Shown: positions 26,341 to 35,716, counted from the stretch's first letter. The stretch is DNA of 64,000 nucleotides from Pseudophaeobacter profundi (GCF_029697505.1 NZ_JARJEF010000002.1:1-64000), one strand, 5' to 3'. Made by a program: numbers and translations. The notes: generated from the sequence alone by a model not told the origin.

Positions 26341-27606
26341 ATGCGTCGAGTCGTTGTAACCGGATTGGGATTGGTGACACCATTGGCAACCGGGGTCGAA
26401 GAGACCTGGTCGCGCCTGTTGGATGGCCAGTCTGGCGCCGGACCGATCACGCTGTTTGATGCAGAGGCCAGTGGTGTCACCACCACCTACGCCTGCGAAG
26501 TCCCGCGCGGTGACGGATCGGATGGCAGCTTCAATCCTGATGATTGGGTGATCAAGAAAGATCAGAAGAAGATCGATGACTTCATCCTCTATGGTATTGC
26601 CGCCGCTGATATGGCCGTGCGCGACGCCAACTGGACGCCCGAGGATACCGAGAGCCTGGAACGCACTGGCGTTATGATTGGCTCTGGCATTGGCGGGCTC
26701 AGCTCGATTGCCGATACTGCGGTGATGATCAAGGAAAAGGGCCCGCGCCGGGTTTCTCCTTTCTTTATTCCGGGTGCCCTGATCAACCTGATCTCGGGGC
26801 AGGTGTCGATCCGCTTTGGCTTTAAAGGTCCGAACCATTCGGTTGTCACGGCCTGTTCCACCGGGGCACATGCCATTGGCGATGCGGCGCGTCTGATCAA
26901 ATCTGGCGATGCGGATGTGATGATCGCAGGTGGCGCCGAAGCGGCAATCTGCGAGATCGGCATTGCCGGCTTTAACGCCTGCAAGGCCCTGTCTACCAAA
27001 TATGCCGATGATCCAAAACTGGCCTCGCGCCCCTATGATACCGACCGCGATGGCTTTGTCATGGGCGAAGGTGCCGGGGTTGTGGTGCTGGAAGACTATG
27101 ATCATGCCGTGGCCCGTGGCGCCAAAATCTACGCCGAGGTGCTGGGCTATGGCCTGTCTGGCGATGCCTATCACATCACCGCCCCGTCAGAGACCGGCGA
27201 AGGTGGCGAGCGTTCCATGCGGGCCGCGCTGAAGAATGCCGGGCTTACGCCTGCGGATGTGGATTACATCAATGCGCATGGCACCTCGACTATGGCGGAT
27301 ACCATTGAACTGGGCGCGGTGGAGCGGATGCTGGAAGAGCATGCAGGCAATGTCACCATGTCCTCGACAAAATCCGCAACCGGGCACCTGTTGGGGGCGG
27401 CTGGTGCCATTGAGGCGATCTTTTCTATCCTGGCGATCCGCGATCAGGTCGCACCGCCAACCATCAATCTGGACAATCCAGCGGTCGAGACAGCCATCGA
27501 CTTGGCCCCCAATGCAAAACGCGCCCGCAAAATTGATGTGGCCCTGTCCAATTCCTTTGGTTTTGGCGGCACCAATGCCTCTGTTGTCTTTGGGAAACCT
27601 AAATAA
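26341..27606 (+). CDS. fabF: 3-oxoacyl-ACP synthase II
   Basis: A 421-residue KAS II: catalytic Cys172 in VTACSTGAHAIG, His313 in NAHGTST and His349 in SATGHLLG, plus SNSFGFGGTNAS near the end. Condenses acyl-ACP with malonyl-ACP. GAGGAGAG precedes the ATG. Its stop touches the mltG start with no gap, so both are cotranscribed. Confidence 0.97.
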   Translation: MRRVVVTGLGLVTPLATGVEETWSRLLDGQSGAGPITLFDAEASGVTTTYACEVPRGDGSDGSFNPDDWVIKKDQKKIDDFILYGIAAADMAVRDANWTPEDTESLERTGVMIGSGIGGLSSIADTAVMIKEKGPRRVSPFFIPGALINLISGQVSIRFGFKGPNHSVVTACSTGAHAIGDAARLIKSGDADVMIAGGAEAAICEIGIAGFNACKALSTKYADDPKLASRPYDTDRDGFVMGEGAGVVVLEDYDHAVARGAKIYAEVLGYGLSGDAYHITAPSETGEGGERSMRAALKNAGLTPADVDYINAHGTSTMADTIELGAVERMLEEHAGNVTMSSTKSATGHLLGAAGAIEAIFSILAIRDQVAPPTINLDNPAVETAIDLAPNAKRARKIDVALSNSFGFGGTNASVVFGKPK

Positions 27607-28761
27607 ATGTGGCGCAGTCTAGCCTCTAACATGCTGACTGTCCTGGTGGTGGGCCTGTTTCTCTTGGGCGGTGTCATCCTCTGGGGCAAGTCGCAGTACA
27701 CTGTCGAAGGCCCGCTGGAAACTGCGATCTGCCTGCAGGTCCGCCCTGGCTCAAACATGACCCGCGTCAGTGCCGATCTGGAACAGCAGGGCGCGGTCTC
27801 CTCCGGTGCGATCTTTCGGATCAGCGCTAGATATACCGAGAAATCAAGCCAGCTAAAGGCGGGCAGCTTTCTGGTACAGCCTGGTACCTCGATGGAACAG
27901 ATCCTGGACCAGATCACTTTGGGCGGGGCCAGCACCTGCGGTACCGAGGTTGTCTACCGCGTTGGCGTCACCCGGCTGCGGGCCGAAGTGCGCGAGCTGG
28001 ACCCAGCTTCGGGGAAGTTTGTTGAACGGGCTGATTTTGAAATCGGCGTGGATGAGGTGCCGGAGGTTTTCACAGACCTGAAATCTGCCGCCGATACCCG
28101 TTTTCGTGTGGCCCTGGCTGAAGGCGTGACCAGCTGGCAGGTGGTGAATGCCCTGCAAAACATCGACATTCTTAGCGGTGATCCCGGAGAACGCCCGGCA
28201 GAAGGCATGTTGGCGCCTGACAGCTATGAAATTGTCAAGGGGCAGTCCCGTGACGAGATCCTGGCGCAGATGCAGGAGCGCCAGGAGTTGCTGATTGCGG
28301 CAGCCTGGGAAAACCGCAGCGAGGATGCGACGGTTCAAACCCCCGAAGAGATGCTGATTCTGGCTTCGATTATCGAAAAGGAAACCGGCGTCGCAGAAGA
28401 ACGCGGCCAGGTTGCCAGCGTCTTTACCAACCGTCTGAACCGGGGCATGCGCCTGCAGACGGATCCCACCGTAATCTATGGTGTGACCAAAGGCGAAGGT
28501 GTGCTGGGCCGTGGCCTGCGCCAAAGTGAGCTGCGCAAGGTAACGCCTTGGAACACCTATGTGATCGAAGGGCTGCCGCCGACACCAATCGCCAATCCGG
28601 GTCGCGCCAGCCTTGCGGCGGCAGTGAACCCGGATCAGACCGATTATCTGTTCTTTGTCGCCGATGGCACCGGCGGGCATGCCTTTGCGCAAACCCTGCA
28701 AGAGCATAATCGTAACGTTGCCAAATGGCGCAAGATCGAGGCAGAGCGCAGCAGCAACTGA
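27607..28761 (+). CDS. mltG: Endolytic murein transglycosylase
   Basis: 384 residues. A single N-terminal helix (about 10-30) is followed by a LysM-like region and the YceG domain with catalytic-glutamate motif ILASIIEKETG, then RLQTDPTVIYG, TPWNTYVIEGLPPTPIANPG and DYLFFVADGTGGHAF. It cuts nascent glycan strands and ends their growth in the inner membrane. Translationally adjacent to fabF (TAA then ATG). Confidence 0.95.
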   Translation: MWRSLASNMLTVLVVGLFLLGGVILWGKSQYTVEGPLETAICLQVRPGSNMTRVSADLEQQGAVSSGAIFRISARYTEKSSQLKAGSFLVQPGTSMEQILDQITLGGASTCGTEVVYRVGVTRLRAEVRELDPASGKFVERADFEIGVDEVPEVFTDLKSAADTRFRVALAEGVTSWQVVNALQNIDILSGDPGERPAEGMLAPDSYEIVKGQSRDEILAQMQERQELLIAAAWENRSEDATVQTPEEMLILASIIEKETGVAEERGQVASVFTNRLNRGMRLQTDPTVIYGVTKGEGVLGRGLRQSELRKVTPWNTYVIEGLPPTPIANPGRASLAAAVNPDQTDYLFFVADGTGGHAFAQTLQEHNRNVAKWRKIEAERSSN

Positions 28762-28799
28762 GACCGCGCCTTGCCGCCCGTTTGATCCGGGCCAGACTT

Positions 28800-28837
28800 A
28801 GACCCGCCCCCGTCAGAAGACCGGGGCGGGTCTTGTC
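28800..28837 (+). terminator. Terminator after mltG
   Basis: Perfect arms AGACCCGCCCC / GGGGCGGGTCT around a 12-base loop, followed by TGTCGTT, 38 bases past the stop. It separates the fab-mltG transcript from the GTA cluster. Confidence 0.8.
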
Positions 28838-29112
28838 GTTCTGGGACAGATTTGGCCGCCGACACGGCATGAACAGCGCCTCAACCCTGCGGTGCCGGTG
28901 GGGCAAGTGTTAATTTTCCCTTTTGTCTTCGGGCGCTTGGCAATTGGGCTGATTTGACTTTTTGACAGTTTTACGGCTGACTACCGCGGCAGCTGGAGGA
29001 AGACGGTTGCGCAGGGTCTGCCCATATTTCCTGACATCTCAGGCGGGATAGGCGCTGCGCTTTGTCTTCTGTCATGCGGGGATCTTCCTTTGCATGAGGT
29101 GCGATACTTCAC
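28838..29112 (+). promoter_or_regulatory. Upstream region of the GTA cluster
   Basis: No gene seen. Two TTGAC boxes, TTGACT (28954) and TTGACA (28962), stand in tandem 8 bases apart, about 150 bases before g1. No good -10 follows at 17 bases (the sequence is CGCGGC), which fits a promoter needing an activator. In R. capsulatus the cluster is driven from this position by GafA, with CtrA acting indirectly. No TTAA-N7-TTAA box was found here. Confidence 0.4.
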
Positions 29113-29457
29113 ATGACCCAGACAGAACCGGAGCCAAGCCCCCAGGGTACGGTGGATCTGCTGCGCTCTCTACAGCGCTCTATCCTGCGATTGCGCCACG
29201 AAGCCGAAGACTTGCAGCTACGTCTTGCCGACAGCGGCGAAGCGGCACTGCGCGCGACCCTGCCGCGCATCGCCAAGCTTGAGGGGCTTATCAGAGATTG
29301 CCAGAAAGTGGAGAAAACCCTTGCCGAGCAAAATAACCAAGGCACCCACGACCCCTATGCCATCGACCTTGCCGCCGCCCGCATTGAAATCAGCCGCCGC
29401 CTGGATCGCCTGCGCACCTCCCTTGCTGCAGACAACCCTGATGCAGGCGCTGACTGA
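29113..29457 (+). CDS. GTA g1, small terminase-like protein
   Basis: 114 residues, mostly helical and charged, with a long coiled-coil-like segment (LLRSLQRSILRLRHEAEDLQ). Position just before the large terminase and size match GTA gene g1, the small terminase that recruits host DNA without sequence specificity. It overlaps g2 by 17 bases. Confidence 0.8.
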   Translation: MTQTEPEPSPQGTVDLLRSLQRSILRLRHEAEDLQLRLADSGEAALRATLPRIAKLEGLIRDCQKVEKTLAEQNNQGTHDPYAIDLAAARIEISRRLDRLRTSLAADNPDAGAD

Positions 29458-30727
29458 CAACGCCCTGCGCGCGCTGCCCTATCTGTTCGAGGCCTGGGCC
29501 CATCCGCACCAACTGCCGCCACCGGGGGACTGGCGCAGTTGGGTGATCCTGGGCGGACGCGGTGCCGGCAAGACCCGCGCCGGGGCCGAATGGATCCGCC
29601 AGCAGGTTGAAGGTGCCACGCCGCTGGTTGCTGGCCGTGCGCAACGCATTGCCTTGATCGGTGAGACCTACGATCAGGTGCGTGATGTGATGATTCAGGG
29701 CGACAGCGGCATTCTTGCCTGTTCGCCGCCGGATCGTCGCCCACAATGGAAAGCGGGCGAGCGCAAGCTGATCTGGGCCAATGGTGCGATGGCGCAGGCC
29801 TTTTCCGCCCATGACCCCGAGGCGCTGCGCGGGCCGCAGTTCGACACCGCCTGGGTGGATGAGCTGGCCAAATGGCGTCGGGCGCGAGAGGCCTGGGATA
29901 TGCTGCAGTTCTCGCTGCGGCTGGGGGAGGATCCACGCGTCTGTATCACCACGACGCCGCGCAACGTTGCTGTGCTGCGTGATCTGCTGGCCGCATCCTC
30001 AACCGTGCAGAGCCATGCGGCAACAGAGGCAAATCGGGCCAACCTTGCGCCCTCTTTCCTGACAGAGGTGCGCGCCCGCTATGCGGGGTCGCGGCTGGGG
30101 CGGCAGGAATTGGACGGCGTGTTGCTCAGCGAGGTGGAAGGCGCCATCTGGCGTGCGGCGCAACTGGCTGAGCTGCAGATCCTGGCGCCGCCTGCGTTGG
30201 ATCGGGTCGTCGTGGCGGTCGATCCAGCGGTAAGCGCGGGCAAGGCCTCGGATGCCTGCGGCATCATTGTCACCGGGGCGGTGGTGCAGGGGCCGCTGCA
30301 AAATTGGCAGGCCTATGTGTTGGCAGATCGGACCGTGCAGGGCCAGGGGCCGCTGTCCTGGGCCAAGGCAGTGGTTGCTGCCTACCAGGAGTTTTCAGCC
30401 GACCGGGTCGTGGCCGAGGTCAATCAGGGCGGCGCCCTGGTGGAAAACCTGTTGCGGCAGGTGGATCCGCTGGTGCCCTTTCGCGCAGTACACGCAACGC
30501 GGGGCAAGGTGGTGCGAGCAGAGCCAGTGGCGGCATTGTATGAACAGCGGCGTGTGCATCACATGCCCGGCCTGGCCGAACTGGAAGAGCAGATGTGTCA
30601 GATGACACCACAGGGGTTTCAGGGGCAGGGCTCGCCGGATCGGGTGGATGCGCTGGTCTGGGCCATCCATGAACTGATTCTGGGCCCTAGCGCACAAATA
30701 CGCCTGCCACGGGCGCGCATGGTTTAG
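29441..30727 (+). CDS. GTA g2, large terminase subunit
   Basis: 428 residues. Walker A GGRGAGKTRAG (about 38-48), Walker B-like TAWVDELAKW, and nuclease acidic residues in VAVDPAVSAG and VNQGGALV. It packages headfuls of host DNA into the capsid. The start is the ATG inside the end of g1. The open frame further back overlaps g1 and is not used. Confidence 0.95.
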   Translation: MQALTDNALRALPYLFEAWAHPHQLPPPGDWRSWVILGGRGAGKTRAGAEWIRQQVEGATPLVAGRAQRIALIGETYDQVRDVMIQGDSGILACSPPDRRPQWKAGERKLIWANGAMAQAFSAHDPEALRGPQFDTAWVDELAKWRRAREAWDMLQFSLRLGEDPRVCITTTPRNVAVLRDLLAASSTVQSHAATEANRANLAPSFLTEVRARYAGSRLGRQELDGVLLSEVEGAIWRAAQLAELQILAPPALDRVVVAVDPAVSAGKASDACGIIVTGAVVQGPLQNWQAYVLADRTVQGQGPLSWAKAVVAAYQEFSADRVVAEVNQGGALVENLLRQVDPLVPFRAVHATRGKVVRAEPVAALYEQRRVHHMPGLAELEEQMCQMTPQGFQGQGSPDRVDALVWAIHELILGPSAQIRLPRARMV

Positions 30728-30904
30728 CCGCAGGGGCAGTGAGTGCAACAACGAGATTTTTAGAAACCCAAGCAAAAACAAACAAATGCAGCATGTGTTG
30801 CAATCGGATCGGACGGGGGGATCGGCGGATATTCAGGTCTGCGCATCATATCTTTTCTCCAGCAAAGGGCGCTGTGCCCGGATGATGGATCAAAGGAGTG
30901 GCCC

Positions 30905-32167
30905 ATGGGGTTTGACCTACCTTGGCGTAAGAAATGGCCCCGTGAGACAACAGGTACCGCAACATCACGCGCTGCGGCAGCGGGCGGCAAACCCGTCCCC
31001 CATGCGGCGCATCAAAGAAAGGCCAGTGCTGCAGCCACCAGCACCGCCCGAGCCATCGCCTGGCAGGGCGGCACCGCCACCAGCCCGACCCCAAGGGACG
31101 CAACCTCGCTGACGCGGTTGGGTTATATCGGTAATCCGGTTGGCTTTCGCGCGGTGCGGATGGTGATTGAGGCGGCAGCGGCCCTGCCATTGGTGCTGCA
31201 GGATGCAGGCCAGCGCTATGAAACCCATCCGCTGCTTTCGTTGATCGCGCGCCCCAATGCGGCGCAGGCCCGACAGGATTTCTTTGAAACCCTGTTTGGC
31301 AACCTGCTGCTGGCGGGCAATGCCTATGTCGAGGCGGTCAGCGATGAAACTGACTGGCCCGCCGAATTGCATCTGCTGCGCCCAGACCGAATGTCGATTG
31401 TTCCCGGTGCCGATGGCTGGCCGCAGGCCTATGATTACACTGTGGCCGGGCGCAGGCATCGCTTCCCCTGCGAGGCGGGGCGCGGCAGTGTGCTGCATCT
31501 AAAAAATTTCCATCCGCAGGATGATCACTACGGTCTGGCCCCGATGCAGGCGGCAGCACTGGCGCTGGATGTACACAGCGCCGCTTCGCAGTGGTCCAAG
31601 GGTCTGCTGGACAATGCCGCCCGTCCTTCGGGCGCGCTGGTCTGGGCCGGTTCTGATGCGCAGGGCGTGCTGTCTGACGATCAGTTTCGCCGTCTCAGCG
31701 AAGAAATCGAGGCCAATTTTCAAGGGGCGCGCAATGCCGGTCGACCGATGGTGCTGGAAGGTGGGCTGGACTGGAAGCCCATGGGGTTTTCGCCCTCGGA
31801 TATGGAGTTTCAGAAAACCAAAGAGGCCGCCGCCCGTGAAATTGCCCTGGCCTTTGGCGTGCCGCCGATGCTGCTGGGGCTGCCGGGGGATGCAGCCTAT
31901 GCCAATTATCAAGAGGCCAATCGCGCGTTCTATCGATTGACCGTGCTGCCGCTGGTGACGCGGGTGACGGCTGCTCTCTCGGATTGGGTTTCTGGATATG
32001 GCAGCGAAACCATTGTGTTGAAGCCCGATCTGGATCAAGTTTCGGCGCTCTCGGAAGAGCGGGATCTGCAATGGCGTCGGATCAGTTCTGCCACGTTCCT
32101 TAGCCAGGCGGAAAAGCGCAAACTCCTGGGCCTGCCGGTGCTGCCGGAAGGAGAGTTGGATGGCTGA
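30905..32167 (+). CDS. GTA g3, portal protein (HK97 family)
   Basis: 420 residues. After a low-complexity basic lead the portal fold begins at LTRLGYIGNPVGFRAVRMV, with GNAYVEAV, FHPQDDHYGLAPMQAA and FGVPPMLLGLPGDAAYANY, all typical of HK97-type portals. It forms the dodecameric DNA gate. AAGGAG precedes the start. A 177-base gap, unusually A-rich in part, separates it from g2. Confidence 0.96.
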   Translation: MGFDLPWRKKWPRETTGTATSRAAAAGGKPVPHAAHQRKASAAATSTARAIAWQGGTATSPTPRDATSLTRLGYIGNPVGFRAVRMVIEAAAALPLVLQDAGQRYETHPLLSLIARPNAAQARQDFFETLFGNLLLAGNAYVEAVSDETDWPAELHLLRPDRMSIVPGADGWPQAYDYTVAGRRHRFPCEAGRGSVLHLKNFHPQDDHYGLAPMQAAALALDVHSAASQWSKGLLDNAARPSGALVWAGSDAQGVLSDDQFRRLSEEIEANFQGARNAGRPMVLEGGLDWKPMGFSPSDMEFQKTKEAAAREIALAFGVPPMLLGLPGDAAYANYQEANRAFYRLTVLPLVTRVTAALSDWVSGYGSETIVLKPDLDQVSALSEERDLQWRRISSATFLSQAEKRKLLGLPVLPEGELDG

Positions 32168-32378
32168 TTATCCCATGCCCCCCTTTGACTGTGCGCCGGG
32201 GTTGCGATTGTCGGCCCATGAGAGGGTGATCCAGATTCAACTGGATACGCTGACGCGCCGACAAGAGCAGCTGGAGCAATTGCTGGAACGGCTGGAGCGT
32301 CGCCTGTGGTTGACGGTCTATGGCGTGGCTGCGGTGATCCTTGCGCAGGCGTTTCAATCCATCATTTCTGCTAGTTGA
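32160..32378 (+). CDS. GTA g3.5, small membrane-type protein
   Basis: 72 residues: a lead, a coiled coil (IQIQLDTLTRRQEQLEQLLERLER) and a terminal hydrophobic helix. It matches the small g3.5 product named a head formation protein in GTA clusters. Overlaps g3 by 8 bases, with GGAGAG upstream. Role in assembly uncertain. Confidence 0.85.
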   Translation: MADYPMPPFDCAPGLRLSAHERVIQIQLDTLTRRQEQLEQLLERLERRLWLTVYGVAAVILAQAFQSIISAS

Positions 32379-32411
32379 TGCTTGAAATCAACAATTTAAA
32401 AGAGGTACCTC

Positions 32412-33026
32412 ATGCGGTTTGATCCGGATTTCGAACATAAATTCTCGCGCTTTGGCGAGATGCTGAAGGTTCAGGACAATAGCGTGATCCAGGGCTATGC
32501 CAGCCTGTTTGGCGCGGTGGATCAGGGCGGCGATGTGGTAGCCCCCGGTGCCTACAGCGCCTCTCTCACGGCGCTGGAGACCAGTGGCAGCCGGGTCAAA
32601 ATGCTGTGGCAGCATGATCCGATGCAACCCATCGGCGTATGGGAGGAACTGCGCGAGGACAGCCGCGGGCTTTGGGTCAAGGGGCGCTTGCTGACAGAGA
32701 TCGCACGCGGCGGCGAGGCGGCTGCACTGATCGCAGCGGGGGCGATCGAGGGGCTGTCGATTGGCTATCGTACCAAACGGGCGCGTCAGGCTGACAGTGG
32801 CAGGCGTGTCCTGACCGAGGTGGAGCTGTGGGAGGTGTCCCTGGTGACCTTCCCGATGCTGCCAACCGCCCGTATCGCACCGCAGGATTGCGCCCCTGTG
32901 ATGGCCAAGCAGTCTGATGCGCCGGATCAAAACCTGCGGGCCCTGGCGGCAGATCTGCGCCGCGCCAGCCGCCAGCTGTCGCGCGGAGAGCTTTCCCACC
33001 ACCAAACAAGACAGGACAGAAAATGA
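32412..33026 (+). CDS. GTA g4, prohead protease (HK97 family)
   Basis: 204 residues of the U35 serine protease family: IQGYASLFGAVDQGGDVVAPGAY, MLWQHDPMQPIGVW (catalytic His) and GLSIGY (catalytic Ser region). Cleaves the capsid scaffolding part during maturation. Overlaps g5 by 4 bases (ATGA). Confidence 0.95.
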   Translation: MRFDPDFEHKFSRFGEMLKVQDNSVIQGYASLFGAVDQGGDVVAPGAYSASLTALETSGSRVKMLWQHDPMQPIGVWEELREDSRGLWVKGRLLTEIARGGEAAALIAAGAIEGLSIGYRTKRARQADSGRRVLTEVELWEVSLVTFPMLPTARIAPQDCAPVMAKQSDAPDQNLRALAADLRRASRQLSRGELSHHQTRQDRK

Positions 33027-34204
33027 CCAAGAGGGATACCCCGGCCATTGCCGGTCAGGCAGTACCTTTGACGCAGGAAGTTACCGAAGCGTTGTCAGGT
33101 TTCTTGCGAGAATTCAAGGGGTTTCAGGACGTTGTGAAAGTTAAGTTCAAACAGACGGAAGAGCGAATGACCATGCTGGATCGAAAGACACACCGCACAG
33201 CCCGCCCGCATCTTGCAGCGGCAAGCACTGCCGAGGCGCCGCATCACAAGGCCTTTGGTGGCTATATCCGCACCGGCGATGACAGCGCCCTGCGGGGCCT
33301 CTTGCCCGAGAGCAAGGCGCTGTCTACCGCCGTGAACAGCGATGGCGGCTATTTGGTGGATCCGCAGACTGCCGATACGGTCAAATCCGTGCTGCAATCG
33401 ACCGCCTCTATTCGGGCGGTGGCCACGGTGGTCAGCGTCGAGGCCACCTCTTTTGATGTGTTGATCGATCACAGCGATACCGGGGCGGGCTGGGCCACCG
33501 AAAGTGATCCGACGGTGGAAAGCGGCACGCCGGTTATTGATCGCATCACCATCGCCCTGCATGAGCTGAGCGCGCTGCCCAAAGCCTCGCAGCGGCTGCT
33601 GGATGATAGCGCCTTTGATATCGAGGGCTGGCTGGCCGGGCGGATCGCCGACAAATTTTCGCGGGCCGAGGCGGCGGCCTTTATCTCGGGGAATGGCGTC
33701 GACAAGCCCACCGGCATTCTGACCCATACAACGGTTGAAAACAGCAGCTGGAGCTGGGGTTCCCTTGGCTATGTGGCCTCGGGCGAGGTTGGCGGCATTG
33801 GTGATGGCGATGCGATCATTGATCTGGTTTACGCCCTTGGGGCGCAGTACCGCGCCAATGCCAGCTTTGTGATGAATTCGAAAACCGCCGGTCTGGTGCG
33901 CAAGCTGAAGGATGCCGATGGGCGTTTCCTGTGGTCTGACGGTCTTGCGGCTGGGGAACCCGCCCGCCTGCTGGGCTATCCTGTGCTGATTGCCGAAGAT
34001 ATGCCGGATGCGGCCGCGGACAGCCTGTCGCTGGCCTTTGGCGATTTTGCCGCCGGCTATACCATCGCTGAACGGCCCGATCTGCGGGTGCTTCGCGATC
34101 CCTTCAGCGCCAAACCGCATGTGCTGTTTTACGCCACCAAACGCGTCGGCGGTGATGTCAGCGATTTTGCTGCCATCAAGCTGCTGAAATTCGGTGTGAG
34201 CTAA
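33023..34204 (+). CDS. GTA g5, major capsid protein
   Basis: 393 residues of HK97 fold. An N-terminal delta region (about 1-90, helical and Lys-rich) is expected to be removed by g4. The body has ALSTAVNSDGGYLVDPQTAD, ALHELSALPKASQRLLDDS, FISGNGVDKPTGIL and GYTIAERPDLRVLRDPF. Most abundant GTA protein. A strongly structured gap follows before g6. Confidence 0.97.
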   Translation: MTKRDTPAIAGQAVPLTQEVTEALSGFLREFKGFQDVVKVKFKQTEERMTMLDRKTHRTARPHLAAASTAEAPHHKAFGGYIRTGDDSALRGLLPESKALSTAVNSDGGYLVDPQTADTVKSVLQSTASIRAVATVVSVEATSFDVLIDHSDTGAGWATESDPTVESGTPVIDRITIALHELSALPKASQRLLDDSAFDIEGWLAGRIADKFSRAEAAAFISGNGVDKPTGILTHTTVENSSWSWGSLGYVASGEVGGIGDGDAIIDLVYALGAQYRANASFVMNSKTAGLVRKLKDADGRFLWSDGLAAGEPARLLGYPVLIAEDMPDAAADSLSLAFGDFAAGYTIAERPDLRVLRDPFSAKPHVLFYATKRVGGDVSDFAAIKLLKFGVS

Positions 34205-34219
34205 GGCTTTCACCGAGTG

Positions 34220-34321
34220 GGGAACCGGCAGCCCGGTTCCCTGGCGGGTACGCATTCTTTGGCTTTTTGTCGTCTAGCTGCTCCCCCTCCGTCCGAGCGG
34301 CAGAGAGCTTTGCGTACCCGC
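34220..34321 (+). ncRNA. Structured intergenic RNA element between capsid gene and g6
   Basis: A hairpin GGGAACCGG-CAGC-CCGGTTCCC (34220-34241) is followed by a perfect 11-bp long-range pairing, GCGGGTACGCA (34244-34254) with TGCGTACCCGC (34311-34321). The enclosed 56 bases include a further stem GCTGCTC/GAGCGGC (one G-U). It lies in the plus-strand GTA transcript, 15 bases after the capsid stop. Likely an attenuator or processing site lowering downstream expression. That role is inferred, not known. Confidence 0.55.
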
Positions 34322-34368
34322 TGAACCAGATTGGGACATCTTGGGGATCTGAGCCTGCGGAGTTGAAG

Positions 34369-34968
34369 ATGATGTTGAGCGAAGTGACGCCAGTGCCCGA
34401 TGCGGCATTGCCGCTGGAGGCCTTCAAGGCGCACCTGCGACTGGGAACCGGCTTTGGCGAAGGCTCCCTGCAGGACAGCGTGCTGATTGGCTTTTTGCGC
34501 GCAGCCCTGGCGGCGATTGAAAAACGCACCGGTAAAGCCTTGTTGCAAAGAGAATTCCTCTGGGTGGTGTCGAGGTGGCGCCGCACGGATGCAGCCAGTT
34601 TGCCGATTGCGCCGGTGGTGGCGATCACTGCGATGACCCTGTTTGATGCCCAGGGCGAGAGTACCGTCCTGGACCTTGATGTGGTCCGGCTAGAAAGTGA
34701 CAGCCAGCAGCCAAGGCTGCACCCCCAGGGCAGCTGCCTGCCGCAGCCGCCGAGGGGCGGTCGCCTTGAAATTGGCATGACGGCTGGGCTTGCCGTCAGT
34801 TGGGATGCGCTTTCGCAGGATCTGGCCCATGCGGTTTTGATGCTGGCGGCGCATTATTATGAATACCGCGACGATACAGGGCTGCATGGCGGCTGCATGC
34901 CATTTGGGGTGGTTAGCCTGGTCGAACGCTATCGGCAGGTGCGCCTGTCGCTTGGCGGTGCCGCATGA
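34369..34968 (+). CDS. GTA g6, head-tail connector protein
   Basis: 199 residues beginning MMLSEVTPVPDAALPLEAFKAHLRLG, with LQDSVLIGFLRAALAAIEKRTGKAL, the helical head-tail connector signature of the gp6-like family. It closes onto the portal ring. ATG 34369 has GGAG six bases upstream, and the longer frame lies in the structured element. Overlaps g7 by 4 bases. Confidence 0.9.
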   Translation: MMLSEVTPVPDAALPLEAFKAHLRLGTGFGEGSLQDSVLIGFLRAALAAIEKRTGKALLQREFLWVVSRWRRTDAASLPIAPVVAITAMTLFDAQGESTVLDLDVVRLESDSQQPRLHPQGSCLPQPPRGGRLEIGMTAGLAVSWDALSQDLAHAVLMLAAHYYEYRDDTGLHGGCMPFGVVSLVERYRQVRLSLGGAA

Positions 34969-35312
34969 CCCGTCAGAAACCGCCCAATACCAACCGGCAA
35001 TTGGTGTTGGAGGATCCGCAGCGGCTCAGCGATGGGGCGGGTGGCTATAGCGAGAGCTGGGCCCCCCTTGGCACGGTCTGGGCCGATCTGGCGTCACAGT
35101 CCGGGCGTCGAACCGGCCAGGATGGCACCAGCCTGTCACTGCAGCGCTACCGAATTTTCCTGCGCGCCAGCCCACAGGGCGCCCGGTCACGCCCACGCCC
35201 CGGCCAGCGCTTTCGCGAGGGGCAGCGCCTGTTTCTGATCGATGCGGTCAGCGAGGCAGATACGCAGGGGCGCTATCTTGTCTGTCATTGTATCGAAGAG
35301 GTGGTTCCATGA
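34965..35312 (+). CDS. GTA g7, head closure / stopper protein
   Basis: 115 residues: RQLVLEDPQRLSDGAGGYSESWAPLGTVWADL and QRYRIFLRASP match phage head-tail joining (SPP1 gp16-like) proteins. Overlaps g6 and g8 by 4 bases each. Confidence 0.9.
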   Translation: MTRQKPPNTNRQLVLEDPQRLSDGAGGYSESWAPLGTVWADLASQSGRRTGQDGTSLSLQRYRIFLRASPQGARSRPRPGQRFREGQRLFLIDAVSEADTQGRYLVCHCIEEVVP

Positions 35313-35716
35313 CCTATGCGCTTGCAAGCGGCTTGCAACAGGCTGTTTTCCAACACCTATCCGCAGATCCGGGGGTCAATGCCGCACTGGGGGGCGATCT
35401 GTTTGATGCAATGCCCAGTGGCAGCCTGCCGCAGCTCTATGCGGTGCTTGGCGCGGAGGAGGTGGCCGATCGATCGGATGCCAGCGCTGCTGGTGCGCGC
35501 CACCGTTTTACCATCAGCATCTTTACCGGCAGCGCCGGCTTTGGTCTCGCCAAAGAGGCGGCAGGCGCAATCTGCGACGCGCTGATCGATGCCGATCTGG
35601 CCTTGCCACGCGGGCATCTGGTGGGGCTGTGGTTTGAACGGGCAACCGCCCAGCGACTGGAACTCGGCGGTCGCAGCATAGCCCTGATGTTTGCCGCCCG
35701 AGTCGACGACAGTTGA
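35309..35716 (+). CDS. GTA g8, tail terminator (DUF3168)
   Basis: 135 residues from ATG 35309 (ATGA overlap with g7). MTYALASGLQQAVFQHLSADPGV and HRFTISIFTGSAG fit DUF3168 tail-completion proteins, which cap the tail tube. Confidence 0.9.
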   Translation: MTYALASGLQQAVFQHLSADPGVNAALGGDLFDAMPSGSLPQLYAVLGAEEVADRSDASAAGARHRFTISIFTGSAGFGLAKEAAGAICDALIDADLALPRGHLVGLWFERATAQRLELGGRSIALMFAARVDDS

